Source: Pirellulaceae bacterium
GTDB taxonomy: Bacteria > Planctomycetota > Planctomycetia > Pirellulales > Pirellulaceae
DNA: 64,000 bases
Direction: 5' to 3'
Assembly: GCA_029243025.1 (NCBI GenBank)
Contig: JAQWSU010000016.1
Location: 1-64,000 of the forward strand
A program made the position numbers and the translations under genes. Positions 53,180-62,736 of this stretch are shown in pieces. Numbering within the stretch: the first letter of the stretch is position 1; each line of letters begins with the position of its first letter. The notes beneath the pieces were generated by a model that was not told where the DNA came from, did no database searches, and was given only the letters and a program-made list of their open reading frames with translations.

Positions 53180-54733
53180 CTAAGCGGCGGCGGAAGTTTG
53201 AGTTTTGACTGAGCTTGAGCTGGCAATATCTTGATGCAGCGAATCGGCAGCGATCCATCCCGACATCAGCACCATCGGCATTCCTGGCCCTGGATGTGCT
53301 GCACCACCTGCTAGGTACAGTCCCTGCAAGTCTCGACTGCGATTTGCAGGCTTGAATCCGCCCATAAACCGCCCGTGGCTTGCCAAACCATAGATAGCAC
53401 CATTCAAGACATGGTAACGACGATCGATATCCTCTGGAGTGAGTTGAGACTCAAATACGATGTTCTCTTCGATGTCCTCCATTCCGGCTGTTGATCGCAG
53501 CTTTTCTAAAATCGTCTTACGATAAGCAGGTAACATTTTGCTCCAATCATGATGGGAGCGAAGGTAGGGTGTGTGAACAAGCACGTATAACGCTTCTCCC
53601 CCGTTGGGCGCGACCTGGGCCTCGGTCATCGCTGGAGCGCAAACGTAGCAAGTTGGATCAGGTGCCAGCTCACCCTGACGATAAATGGAGTTAAATTCTT
53701 CATGCGGATCGCGAGAAAAGACAAAATTGTGATGCAACAACTGATCGTACCGTCGTTTCAAACCGAGATAGAGCACCACGCCCGAACAGGCAGGTTCGTA
53801 TTTACGACGTTTCATAAAGTTTTGCTCCGCTGCCCCTCCGATTAACTCTCGATGCGTTCTGACCGAATCCGAATTCGAGACCACGAGCGTGGAGGCGATC
53901 TTTTCGCCGCTCTGTAGCCGAATTCCGGTGACGCGCTGCTTTTCAATTTCAATGCGTTCCACAGCTGCATTGGTTCGATACTGCACGCCTAATTCAGTCC
54001 CGAGCTTGATCAACGCTTCCGGAACGGCTCGCGTGCCACCCATTGGATACCAAATGCCTTCATCCGTCTGCATGTGCGCGATACCACATAAGACTGCGGG
54101 AGAGGCTTCGGGGGATGATCCGACGTACTGCGTAAAGTGATCGATCATTTGAGCTACACGCTCTTCGGGAACGCACTTCCGAACCAAGCCGGCAACCGTG
54201 CGTCCCATTCTCAGGCTAAGCACATCAGACAACACGCTTGGCGAAAAGGTCGTCCCTGCGTCAAACGTGTCGCGAATCGACTCGACACTCTTCCAAAAGA
54301 AAAACCGATTCGAGACATCATGCAAACGTTCGGAAATGGCCATAAAGTTTCCGTAACCGTCGCTCACAGCCTTGTTCCCACCTGAGAACCGATCGATATT
54401 TCCCTGCATCACCTTGGTATTCGCAACGAGATCCAGCCGGGAACCATCGTCGAACATACAGCGCCATTGGGGATCAAGCTCAACAAGATCCAGATACTCA
54501 TGCATCGGTTTATTGGCTTCCGCAAAGATGCGGCGCAGAACGGACGGCAAAGTCAGAATAGTAGGCCCCATGTCAAAACGAAATCCCTCTTCGCTCAACA
54601 CGGCTGCTTTTCCACCAAGCCAATCGTTGCGTTCGAGCACAGTAACGGCGTGGCCCCGCGCGGCCAACGTACATGCCGCTGCCAATCCCCCCAAACCCCC
54701 ACCAATCACTGTGACTGATTCACTATGAGACAT
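53180..54733 (-). CDS. CrtI/CrtN-type carotenoid desaturase or oxidase
   Basis: FAD-dependent oxidoreductase of 517 residues: VTVIGGGLGGLAAACTLAARG, VTVLERNDWLGGKAAVLSEEG, GFRFDMGPTILTLPSVLRRI, and the C-terminal GLYLAGGAAHPGPGMPMVLMSG that is typical of CrtI/CrtN/CrtP. It is one of two such enzymes in this operon; one probably introduces double bases into squalene or dehydrosqualene (CrtN-like) and the other may oxidise the end methyl group (CrtP-like). I cannot assign which is which by eye. It lies 15 bases behind the aldehyde dehydrogenase gene. Confidence 0.88.
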   Translation of the reverse strand: MSHSESVTVIGGGLGGLAAACTLAARGHAVTVLERNDWLGGKAAVLSEEGFRFDMGPTILTLPSVLRRIFAEANKPMHEYLDLVELDPQWRCMFDDGSRLDLVANTKVMQGNIDRFSGGNKAVSDGYGNFMAISERLHDVSNRFFFWKSVESIRDTFDAGTTFSPSVLSDVLSLRMGRTVAGLVRKCVPEERVAQMIDHFTQYVGSSPEASPAVLCGIAHMQTDEGIWYPMGGTRAVPEALIKLGTELGVQYRTNAAVERIEIEKQRVTGIRLQSGEKIASTLVVSNSDSVRTHRELIGGAAEQNFMKRRKYEPACSGVVLYLGLKRRYDQLLHHNFVFSRDPHEEFNSIYRQGELAPDPTCYVCAPAMTEAQVAPNGGEALYVLVHTPYLRSHHDWSKMLPAYRKTILEKLRSTAGMEDIEENIVFESQLTPEDIDRRYHVLNGAIYGLASHGRFMGGFKPANRSRDLQGLYLAGGAAHPGPGMPMVLMSGWIAADSLHQDIASSSSVKTQTSAAA

Positions 54734-54748
54734 TCTTCGATCCTCCGA

Positions 54749-56272
54749 TCAAATATTTTTTCGCTTCCAGCTTTGTTGATCAACAATCGCTTTCATTACC
54801 GATCTCAAGCCAAACACTTTTTCCCGCAGCGATGGTCCATGTGCCATTCTCAAAAACCCCGCCAACAAATCGGCATCAAATGGCGTGGGGTGATCCAAGT
54901 GCGGTAACCAGCCACTATTTTGAGAAACCACTGATTTTACTTGTGTCAATTCTTCTAATCCGACCGCCCCACGCGTGACGCCGAATCCACTTTGCCGGCG
55001 ACCGCCAAACGGAACGCGTGGATCGGCCGTTGGGGCGATCATGTCGTTAACCACGACACATCCGGCGTCAACTTGACTCGCGAATTGATTCGCGGCACGT
55101 CGTTCTCCAAATACTGTCGCCCCCAAAGCATAAGGACATGTTTCGTTGATTGCCTTCGCCTCCTCCATGTTGGCGACGGGAACCAAGCAAGTCACGGGCG
55201 CGAACACGTCTGCCGAGAAGATCGGCATGGAGGCATCGACGTCGGACAGAACAGTCGGAAGCAAATGCTCCTCGCCCCCTTTCTGGACGTCAATTCCACC
55301 AATCACCGTGCGAGCCTTGCGTTTGAGAGAATCTTTTACCAACGTCAGTGCTCGCTGGTCATTGGGAACATCATTCTGAACGATCCCCTTCCCATGCTGG
55401 TGCAGTAATTGCTCCAACTCAGCCAGGCGTTCGGTCCCAACAAACACCCTTCGTGGCGCGATACAAGTGGCACTGTTATTGAACCGCAATCCAAACAACA
55501 ACGCTCTCACCACACGATTAAGCGGAGCACTGGAAAGCACAAACACAGCGTCACAGCCAGACAACTCCATGGCGGACGGCGTGAGTGTCTCGGCAAGCAG
55601 AGCTTGGACCTTCTTGCCAGTGTCAGCAGATCCCGTCAGGAGCACCTTATCCACACCTGCAGTTAAAGCTTGCTGCACCGACACGTTGGCATCCGGCAGG
55701 ACTTGCATTAAGTCAGAATCGAGGCCAGCTTCGACCATGAGTTCCCGTAAGGCATTCACCGGTGCGGAGGCATGCAGAGCGGGCTTGACCGCGACTCCGT
55801 TACCGGCCACCAACGCCTGCAGCGTTTGGATTCCCGGCAAGAACAAGGGATAATTCGCCGCTCCCACGATTAACACTAGGCCAAACGGATCACGACGAAG
55901 TTGAACCGACACACCGCGCAACCAAACCGGCCGACTCCGACGACTCAATCGTCGAGGTGCCAGGATACGATTTGCATTCTGTTCGAGAAACCGACAGGCG
56001 TCGGCTAAAGGAATAATCTCAGCCGCTAATGTCTCCGCAGTCCCATTGCGGGACGGATAGGTCACCTTCGTGGCAAGCTGCTCTGCATGCTTAACTAACA
56101 AAACACGCATTCGACGAACCCAACCAAGCCGCACTCGCAAATCCGTTTGTGACCACTTCATTTGGGCGGCGCGAGCGCGAACCAATTTCGACTCAACCTC
56201 GCCTAACGGCAATCGGCTTACATTTGGTGAAGCCCGCGAAATCTGCTGCTGTTCAATTGCGTGTGAAGTCAT
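54749..56272 (-). CDS. Aldehyde dehydrogenase of the carotenoid operon
   Basis: Protein of 507 residues of the aldehyde dehydrogenase superfamily. Landmarks: LVIVGAANYPLFLPGIQTLQ (the N-terminal cofactor region), VLLTGSADTGKKVQALLAE (family form FTGSxxxG), ELSGCDAVFVLSSA with the general base Glu and the catalytic Cys in FNNSATCIAPRRVFVG. The loop ADPRVPFGGRRQSGFG near the C-terminus is standard. Placed between the two CrtN-type genes (10 and 15 bases apart), it would oxidise a carotenoid aldehyde to the acid, as AldH does in staphyloxanthin synthesis. Its divergence from PhnY in this window shows a different substrate. Confidence 0.85.
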   Translation of the reverse strand: MTSHAIEQQQISRASPNVSRLPLGEVESKLVRARAAQMKWSQTDLRVRLGWVRRMRVLLVKHAEQLATKVTYPSRNGTAETLAAEIIPLADACRFLEQNANRILAPRRLSRRSRPVWLRGVSVQLRRDPFGLVLIVGAANYPLFLPGIQTLQALVAGNGVAVKPALHASAPVNALRELMVEAGLDSDLMQVLPDANVSVQQALTAGVDKVLLTGSADTGKKVQALLAETLTPSAMELSGCDAVFVLSSAPLNRVVRALLFGLRFNNSATCIAPRRVFVGTERLAELEQLLHQHGKGIVQNDVPNDQRALTLVKDSLKRKARTVIGGIDVQKGGEEHLLPTVLSDVDASMPIFSADVFAPVTCLVPVANMEEAKAINETCPYALGATVFGERRAANQFASQVDAGCVVVNDMIAPTADPRVPFGGRRQSGFGVTRGAVGLEELTQVKSVVSQNSGWLPHLDHPTPFDADLLAGFLRMAHGPSLREKVFGLRSVMKAIVDQQSWKRKNI

Positions 56273-56282
56273 GTCCAGCGCC

Positions 56283-57806
56283 CTACGCTGCTCGTTTCCG
56301 AGTCGGTTGCCGAACCGTTTCCGACAGACTCAAATCACTACGAATTAAATTGCTGGTAATCCGTGATGATTCATAAATCACCGGCAATCCGCTGCCCGGG
56401 TGCGTACCGCCGCCGACAAGATAAACCGACCCCAAGTCCTCAAATCGATTGTGCGGACGACGATGAAGCATCTGACCAAGGTTGTGAGCCAGATTAAAGG
56501 TGGCCCCGAGGTGAATTTCATGTCCCGAATCCCAATCCGCTGGAGTCACGACTTGTTCAAATCGAATCCGACGCTCCAAATCTGTGACACCAACTTTTTC
56601 CAACTGACGAACAATCCGATTCCGAAATTGTTCGCGCTCTTGGTTCCAATCCACGTTGGCATGCATGTGCGTAACCGGAGCTAGAACGTAGAGTGTACTC
56701 ATCCCCTGGGGAGCAAGTGACGAGTCCGTGACGCAGGCGTTCTGCACATAGAAAGAAGGATCCTCCGAAAGCACGTGCCGTTGCTCGATATCCTGGAGAT
56801 TTCCCTCGTAGTCTTCGGCGATGTGAATTGTGTGATGAGGAAGGTTGTCGAATCGTCCCTCGACACCGAGATACATCATGAAAGTCGAACAAGAGAATTT
56901 TTTCCCCGTCAACTTTTGGTCCGTCCAGCGAGGGCGTAAATGGTCGGGCACAAGGCGATGCATGGCGCGTGAAAAATCAGCATTGACGACCAAGGCATCG
57001 GTGGCATATTCGGCTTGATCCGTTCGAATGCCTACGGCTTTTCGCCCTGAAAAGAGTATTTCTTCCACCGGTTCGTTCAAATGAATCTCAACACCCATTT
57101 CTTGAGCAATTTCAGCCATCCGCTCGCTTACCCGACAACAACCTCCTGTGGGATGATAAATACCATATTCATATTCCAAAAAGGCCAAGATGGAAAACAG
57201 ACTCGGACATTGAAACGGGGACATGCCGAGATATTTTGACTGAAACGAAAAGGCGACAACCAAACGCGGATCGCTGAAATATTTTTGCAATTCGCCTCCG
57301 ACAGAGCGCCACGGTTTCAACATCGGCAAGGCCTTCAACATCGATGGCCGCATCAAATCCACGGCGCTATTGAAAGGCGACTCTAGGATTGGGCGAAAAC
57401 GGGCAAGCTTCTCTCGATTGTCCGTCATGAACCGGACGAACGAGGTCGCATCCTGGGGACAGATTCCGGCAATTTCTTTTTCCATCCGAGCGATGTCCGG
57501 TGTGGCATCAATCTTTCCTCCAGCACCAAAAGCAACTCGGTACTGAGGATCGAGTCGTGTCATGGGCACTTCCGACCAAAGATCACGCCCCACAGACGAG
57601 AAGATCTCAGCCAGCACACGGGGGTAGAGAAAGAAAGTTGGTCCAACATCAAATCGGAATCCATCCGATTCAATGGCCGAACATCGCCCTCCGACTCGAG
57701 GCATACGTTCGAGAATCTTGACGCGTGCGCCCGCGTGGGCAAGCTGCATCGCCGCGGCAAGGCCGCCTGGACCAGCGCCGATGATCGTGACCATCGGCTT
57801 ACTCAT
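56283..57806 (-). CDS. CrtI/CrtN-type carotenoid desaturase or oxidase
   Basis: FAD-dependent enzyme of about 507 residues. I start at the ATG at 57806 because the FAD motif (VTIIGAGPGGLAAAMQLAHAG) follows within a few residues; the longer frame to 57923 adds a sequence unlike the family. Further landmarks: VKILERMPRVGGRCSAIESDG, FRFDVGPTFFLYPRVLAEIF, and SVYLVGGGTHPGSGLPVIYESSR at the C-terminus. Together with the second CrtN-type enzyme it would desaturate or oxidise a C30 polyene. It starts 156 bases after the synthase gene and is followed by the aldehyde dehydrogenase after 10 bases. Confidence 0.88.
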   Translation of the reverse strand: MSKPMVTIIGAGPGGLAAAMQLAHAGARVKILERMPRVGGRCSAIESDGFRFDVGPTFFLYPRVLAEIFSSVGRDLWSEVPMTRLDPQYRVAFGAGGKIDATPDIARMEKEIAGICPQDATSFVRFMTDNREKLARFRPILESPFNSAVDLMRPSMLKALPMLKPWRSVGGELQKYFSDPRLVVAFSFQSKYLGMSPFQCPSLFSILAFLEYEYGIYHPTGGCCRVSERMAEIAQEMGVEIHLNEPVEEILFSGRKAVGIRTDQAEYATDALVVNADFSRAMHRLVPDHLRPRWTDQKLTGKKFSCSTFMMYLGVEGRFDNLPHHTIHIAEDYEGNLQDIEQRHVLSEDPSFYVQNACVTDSSLAPQGMSTLYVLAPVTHMHANVDWNQEREQFRNRIVRQLEKVGVTDLERRIRFEQVVTPADWDSGHEIHLGATFNLAHNLGQMLHRRPHNRFEDLGSVYLVGGGTHPGSGLPVIYESSRITSNLIRSDLSLSETVRQPTRKRAA

Positions 57807-57962
57807 TCGAATACTTGGGCCGTAATTGTCTTTCACTTGAGACACGTTGCTCCATCCATGGATGCCAACTGACTCGGAACTGAGACTGCGAGCAACCTGC
57901 TCACCCTCGCTCCACCACTTCACCGATTCCTTGTGTGACGCCCTGCAGTCACTTCCCTCGAA

Positions 57963-58922
57963 CTATCTCGCCGCAGCCTCCCTGAGCCGAACCCCTTGGA
58001 GTGGGCTCTGCGTACCGTCGCTCGCAACATGATCCAATGGACAGATTATCTCATTCACAACACGAATCACCTCCGACCGTGGCACCTTACTGCCGGGTCC
58101 CAACTGCTCCACACACTCCAGTGCAAGCCAGGCCAGTTGCAGAGGTAGATCGGTGAACGCCACGAATCCGGCGGGTGCCTTCGCTTTTCGAAGCGATGAG
58201 ACGTAGACCGTTGCTTTTTCCAAATCTTCACGCGCAAGTTCAAACAAACGGCCACGTTGCATATTCTCGGGGATAAAGTGGCGGCCCTCCGACCGATCCA
58301 CCTCCGAATCCTTGAGGATATTGACCAACTGCAAACCTTCACCGAACCAACGAGCGTTAGCTTCGATCTCTGTTCGAATGATCTGTAATTCGGGTGAAGC
58401 CAACAAAAACAACTCGGTCAACATTTCACCGACTAAACCTGCCACGTGGTAACAATAATCTCGTAAGTCCTCGAGTGACTGCAAACGTACTGCGCTCGTT
58501 TCATCGCTCGCTTCCAACACCCGCTGCATTCCCACAATGGATACACCGAGATGCTTCAGAATAATGGTACGTGCCTCTGGCTGGAGTGATTCCGTGACTG
58601 CCAGCACCAAAGGCAAGTCATCAAGCAAATCCAAACAATTCTGGTCATCACAGGGCGCCTTGGGAAGCCATTCAGCGCGGTCGACAACCGAAAACTCGTC
58701 CCCTGTCACGAAACCATGCAAGCGATCCAAAGCTTCGAGTTTCTCCGCTTGGGTCAAAAACTGCCCGTCTTCGATTGTATCGGCAACTCGAAACAACAAG
58801 TAGGCAACCGACACCTCGAGTTGAACGGGAGGTGGCAATAGCGGGATTGCCAGCGCAAAGGTGCGACTCGTGCGCGTGAGTAAATCTTGTATTCGTGATT
58901 CGTGATTCGATGAAGAGTTCAT
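57963..58922 (-). CDS. Squalene/dehydrosqualene synthase-type enzyme
   Basis: Prenyl synthase of 319 residues in the trans-isoprenyl diphosphate head-to-head family. The first Asp motif is YLLFRVADTIED, preceded by TSRTFALAIPLLPPPV; DYCYHVAGLVGEMLTELF is the DYCHYVAGLVG region of squalene synthases; the second Asp motif is NILKDSEVDRSEGRHFIPEN. These stretches resemble squalene synthase more than typical phytoene synthase, pointing to a C30 product from two farnesyl diphosphates. As the first gene of the nine-gene reverse-strand series, it sets the pathway: squalene or dehydrosqualene, then desaturation and oxidation. Whether the product is squalene or dehydrosqualene cannot be read. Confidence 0.87.
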   Translation of the reverse strand: MNSSSNHESRIQDLLTRTSRTFALAIPLLPPPVQLEVSVAYLLFRVADTIEDGQFLTQAEKLEALDRLHGFVTGDEFSVVDRAEWLPKAPCDDQNCLDLLDDLPLVLAVTESLQPEARTIILKHLGVSIVGMQRVLEASDETSAVRLQSLEDLRDYCYHVAGLVGEMLTELFLLASPELQIIRTEIEANARWFGEGLQLVNILKDSEVDRSEGRHFIPENMQRGRLFELAREDLEKATVYVSSLRKAKAPAGFVAFTDLPLQLAWLALECVEQLGPGSKVPRSEVIRVVNEIICPLDHVASDGTQSPLQGVRLREAAAR

Positions 58923-59066
58923 CCACGATTCCCACCGGTGATCTGAAAAGGACGCGATTTGTGTAGGTTACCGCCGCCCCCAACAATCGACAACTGCATT
59001 TACGGAACGTCTGGAGACGCCGGCAGTCGCTGTCAAAGAAATCTGCTAGCAAAACAGCATGCTCGA

Positions 59067-60059
59067 TCAATCTGGCGGCCCCACGTTAACCAACCAGCGC
59101 CCGGTTGAATCGGCCGCAGCGCGTGCCATCGCTTCGGTGTTGAATTCAAGTGAGATCTGCCCCGTTGCAGAAACACCGATCAGTCCCCCACGGACGGGTC
59201 TCTCGGGGTTTTCCAAGATGGCTCGAATCGCATCCTGCATCCGATCGCCCCGGTACTTCATGCGTGCGGAAACATCGTAACAGACTGCGTTGCGTATAAA
59301 ATCCTCGCCAATTCCCGTGGCAGAAACAGCACATGATTCGTTGTCGGCGAACGTGCCCGCACCAATCAAGGGGGAGTCACCAACTCTACCAAACTTTTTA
59401 TTTACAAGGCCCCCCGTCGACGTTCCCGCAGCCAAGTTTCCATGGCAATCGAGAGCCGCACAACCGACGGTACCCATCGCATCCGCATCGGACATTCGTC
59501 GCGCCCCGCGCAATCGCAGCAATCGCTGCCGTTGATGCGGGGTGGAAAAGAATTCATTGGGTACCCTTTCAATTTTCGGATCTTTGCTCAATTCAGCTGC
59601 AAATTTCTCAGCTCCGTCAGTCACTAACAGAATGTGCTTGGTATCCGACATTACCCGTCGTGCTAAAGAGATTGGATGCCGAATCGTGCGAACGCCTCCC
59701 ACGGCGCCACATTGTCGGCTCTTGCCGTCCATGATGGATGCGTCCAATTCGTGACGTTCCTCGGCATTGAAGACGGCACCTTTTCCAGCGTTAAAAAATG
59801 GTGAGTCTTCCAGAATTTGGATCACGACCTCGACCGCATCTAAACTCGACCCGTTTTGCTTAAGGATATCGGTACCTGAGCGCAGCGCTTGATCTAGCAC
59901 CTGTTCACGATTGCGTTTCCATTCTTTGCGTTGAGGAGCGGACCCAGCGCCGCCGTGTATGGCGATCGCATATTTCATTGTTTGGTTTGGATCGATTTCT
60001 TCTGACCTACCTGACCTGACAACAACCAGCAAAAGGCAAGAGACGATCAGTAGCTTCAT
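59067..60059 (-). CDS. Isoaspartyl peptidase/L-asparaginase (Ntn hydrolase)
   Basis: Protein of 330 residues with a signal-like N-terminus ([12 protein letters not shown]). It has the plant-type asparaginase pattern: [24 protein letters not shown] and the autoproteolytic site [14 protein letters not shown], where Thr197 would become the new N-terminus and nucleophile of the beta chain. Further residues [15 protein letters not shown] and [13 protein letters not shown] complete the active site. Such enzymes hydrolyse isoaspartyl peptides or asparagine. Export to the periplasm is inferred. The upstream region contains a 16-base tandem repeat. It lies about 140 bases beyond the start of the synthase gene. 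Confidence 0.9.
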   Translation of the reverse strand: MKLLIVSCLLLVVVRSGRSEEIDPNQTMKYAIAIHGGAGSAPQRKEWKRNREQVLDQALRSGTDILKQNGSSLDAVEVVIQILEDSPFFNAGKGAVFNAEERHELDASIMDGKSRQCGAVGGVRTIRHPISLARRVMSDTKHILLVTDGAEKFAAELSKDPKIERVPNEFFSTPHQRQRLLRLRGARRMSDADAMGTVGCAALDCHGNLAAGTSTGGLVNKKFGRVGDSPLIGAGTFADNESCAVSATGIGEDFIRNAVCYDVSARMKYRGDRMQDAIRAILENPERPVRGGLIGVSATGQISLEFNTEAMARAAADSTGRWLVNVGPPD

Positions 60060-60075
60060 GACGAATACTCACTGC

Positions 60076-60107
60076 CAAAGAGTAGAACAAACAAAGAGTA
60101 GAACAAA
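60076..60107. repeat. Two tandem copies of a 16-base unit
   Basis: CAAAGAGTAGAACAAA occurs at 60076-60091 and again at 60092-60107, just upstream of the isoaspartyl peptidase gene. It lies in its probable leader and looks like a slippage duplication. Confidence 0.9.
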
Positions 60108-60146
60108 CAGCTTGGATTCAAGAGGTCTTGAAAACAAATACCACGG

Positions 60147-61397
60147 CTAAATCAGGCGATCTGATTTATCAAAAGGCATTTCATAGAGATCACCGTCAAC
60201 CGTAAGATCGCTACGCCGTTGTGCCTCATCCAGATAGGCTTGAGAGCATTGCAGCGATTCCAACTGCAACGTATTTCGGATGCGCACTAATCGAACTTGA
60301 GCGGGTGAAACTAAACCGATCGTTTGAAAAGCGGCTTCCATCGCCTGTCGATCAGACGCAAAACACATGGGGATGTAGCCACCTCCCATTCTTCCTGAAG
60401 TCACGCAATTGACACGGGTGGCGGCATAGTCCATTTCGTCCACGACATTTTGTGTTGTGAAGTCTGCCACACCAATTCCGCAAGCGTTCCCGTGCGTGGC
60501 CTCAGTCAATCCACGAACAATAATCCGTTTGATTTTTGGAAATTCATCAGGTGCAGCTACGTTTTCGTTAATTTTCCGCCCGACAACATTTGTGTCCATT
60601 CCTGTTCCGCTGATGTTCTTACCAATTTCGTCAATGATCAGCACATCGACATGTTCGAACGGTAAGCGGGCCATCCATTGCGAGGAAAGCCGCAAGAGTT
60701 CCGGTTCGCGTTTCACAATCGCCTCCGGTGATACGGCTTCGATCAACGCAGTCTGTTCAAAACCATTCTCCACAATGGCTAAACCTGCCACGATCTGACA
60801 GTTCTTGATTACGATGTCGGAAACACTTCGTATGATTTGATCAAAGCTAAATTCTTGAAAGGCGCGATGATAGGTTGAGGCACCATTTTGTTTTCCCAAT
60901 CCAATCAGCATCATTTTCATTAATCCACTTTGTATCTCACCCAAGAAGTCTGTGTGCAGCTTGACGCGTCCACAGACGAGCACATGATCCGCCTGATAGG
61001 CTTGGCGGTCGAAATGCACATCGAATCCTTCTTCGGACTGGCAGACCACCACGGTTTCCATACTGGCTCGGATCGGGCAGCCACAGGATTCTTCTGTAAT
61101 ACCGAGAGATTCAAGCACCCGTACTTGACCTTCCACCGTGGCACCGCCGTGGCTGCCCATCGCGGGAACGATAAATGGCTTTGCCTCAATATTTTTGAGG
61201 AAATTCGAAATCGCGCGCACAATGATTTCAATGTTTGCGATACCACGACTGCCCACCGTGATTGCGACACTCTCGCCCGCAGAGATTTTTTCGGGAAGCG
61301 AAATTGCGTTCAATTGCCGATGAACTTCGCCAGCAACATCGGACAATTGGGGGCCTTCGAACGACTGTTGCAGACGAAATAACTTGGGAAATTCCAC
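60147..61397 (-). CDS. LarA-like protein (lactate racemase-type, DUF2088 superfamily)
   Basis: Protein of 416 residues. The N-terminal half reads like the LarA nucleotide/cofactor domain: ESVAITVGSRGIANIEI, KPFIVPAMGSHGGATVEGQ, then VCGRVKLHTDFLGEIQSGLM. Residues that match the cofactor and catalytic positions of LarA can be placed with similar spacing: His83, His148, Lys161 and His177, against His108, His174, Lys184 and His200 in the characterised Lactobacillus enzyme. LarA homologues form a superfamily of nickel-pincer hydroxyacid racemases and epimerases. No larB, larC or larE gene is in this window, so the cofactor would have to be made elsewhere. The substrate is unknown; assignment to the family is moderately sure. 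Confidence 0.62.
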   Translation of the reverse strand: MEFPKLFRLQQSFEGPQLSDVAGEVHRQLNAISLPEKISAGESVAITVGSRGIANIEIIVRAISNFLKNIEAKPFIVPAMGSHGGATVEGQVRVLESLGITEESCGCPIRASMETVVVCQSEEGFDVHFDRQAYQADHVLVCGRVKLHTDFLGEIQSGLMKMMLIGLGKQNGASTYHRAFQEFSFDQIIRSVSDIVIKNCQIVAGLAIVENGFEQTALIEAVSPEAIVKREPELLRLSSQWMARLPFEHVDVLIIDEIGKNISGTGMDTNVVGRKINENVAAPDEFPKIKRIIVRGLTEATHGNACGIGVADFTTQNVVDEMDYAATRVNCVTSGRMGGGYIPMCFASDRQAMEAAFQTIGLVSPAQVRLVRIRNTLQLESLQCSQAYLDEAQRRSDLTVDGDLYEMPFDKSDRLI

Positions 61398-61510
61398 GGT
61401 CTTATTATCCCTTTGTAGGCGAGTGGGGATTCATGCGTTTTAAACAGGCAAGCTGACAAATCACATCATGGATTGAATCCGCATGATTGGAATCGAATTA
61501 GATTCGGCTT

Positions 61511-62278
61511 TCAAGCGTTGAACCATTCTGCCACCTCGCGAAGCCCCGTGACCGCATCATACAACGGCCAGTATTCCAGCCCAACGAATCCCCGACAATC
61601 GGTCCTCTGAATCGCTTCAAACACTTTGCAATAATTGATCTCACCCACGGTCAGCTCATGACGCCCTGGGTTCCCCGCCGCATGAAAATGACCAATGTGT
61701 TCGATCTGGCAGGTAATATTGTGAATCAAGTGACCTTCACTGATCTGTTGATGGTAAATATCGAACAAGACTTTCACCTTGGGGCTACCGACGGCTGCAA
61801 CAATCTCAAACGCTTCGCTGCTTCGAATCAAGTACTAGCCCGGATGGTCAACATGTTCATTTAAGGGTTCGATCACGAGCGTTACATCTGCTGCCTCAAG
61901 CATCGGGACAACCATTTTCAAACCATCGATCAACGACTGGCGTTGGTCGTTTCGAGACACGCCCTCGCGACAGTCACCTACTTGCGAGATAATGGTCGGA
62001 CAATTCAACTGCTTTGCCGTTGCAATCGACCCTTCCAGCCCCTCGAGGTACGCTCGTCTTTGCGCTGGGTCAACCAAGCTAATGAAATGAGTGCAACAGG
62101 CAGCGACTGTCAGAGAATTTTGTTCGCAACTCTGCTGCAATTCCACCAGGTTTCTGTCCCACCAACCCCAAAACTCGATCGCTCGGATTCCAGCAGCGGC
62201 CACCTGCCGCATCGCATCCTGGCAAGCAACGTTTTCAAAGATTGCATCAACACAAACCGATGGCTTGAAATGACTCAC
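61511..62278 (-). pseudogene. Hydroxypyruvate isomerase-type TIM barrel with in-frame TAG
   Basis: A single frame of 255 codons reads as a sugar isomerase of the Hyi/AP-endonuclease family 2 fold: FKPSVCVDAIFENV, AIEFWGWWDRNLVELQ, CPTIISQVGDCREGVSR, LVIEPLNEHVDHPG, then a TAG at 61835-61837, then YLIRSSEAFEIVAAVGS, VKVLFDIYHQQISEGHLI, GHFHAAGNPGRHEL and FVGLEYWPLYD. Relatives have HPGYYL at the break, so the TAG replaces a Tyr by a one-base change. Catalytic Glu in IEPLNEH and in GLEYWP flank the break on both sides. Unless suppressed, the protein is cut to 147 residues and lacks half the barrel, so I class it as a pseudogene. Confidence 0.8.
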
Positions 62279-62736
62279 TAATCACATCTCCCAACGACAT
62301 CCCAACCTTCACTGACGGACTGAACCATTCACAACCCGACTTTTGCTCGGTTAATTCGACCGATCGTTGCCAGGATGAGTCTTCATCATTTCGGAATTTG
62401 TCATGAATAACCAGATCACCCCGTCACGATTCTCTGGAAAGGTCATCAGAAAGTCCAATATTGGCAACAAGATCGCCGAACAGCAGTCCATGAAGCCCAA
62501 ATTGCTCGCCAGTGATGCGAATATGAACAGGTCCCAAGCCCACCCGCCCTTCCATGCGCTGCAGGCTGTAATCCACAAACACCAATCAAATGGTCGATTC
62601 GAGCGACGAATTGATGGTAACGGACGCTTGCGGATCAGCCAAAAGTCGTTGATATTGGCGTTGGTGGGGCCTCACACCCACAATCACCTCGAAACGCCAC
62701 ACGTGCGTTTTATCGAATCACGACGGATGCGTCTGA
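62279..62736. other. Intergenic, opposing frames of unclear status
   Basis: A forward frame of 113 codons (62403-62744) overlaps the next gene's start by eight bases but resembles no family. On the reverse strand one frame reads QRMEGRVGLGPVHIRITGEQ and LHGLLFGDLVANIGLSDDLS between two TGA stops, with protein-like sequence beyond each stop as well. Neither can be confirmed; a decayed reverse gene is possible. Confidence 0.3.
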
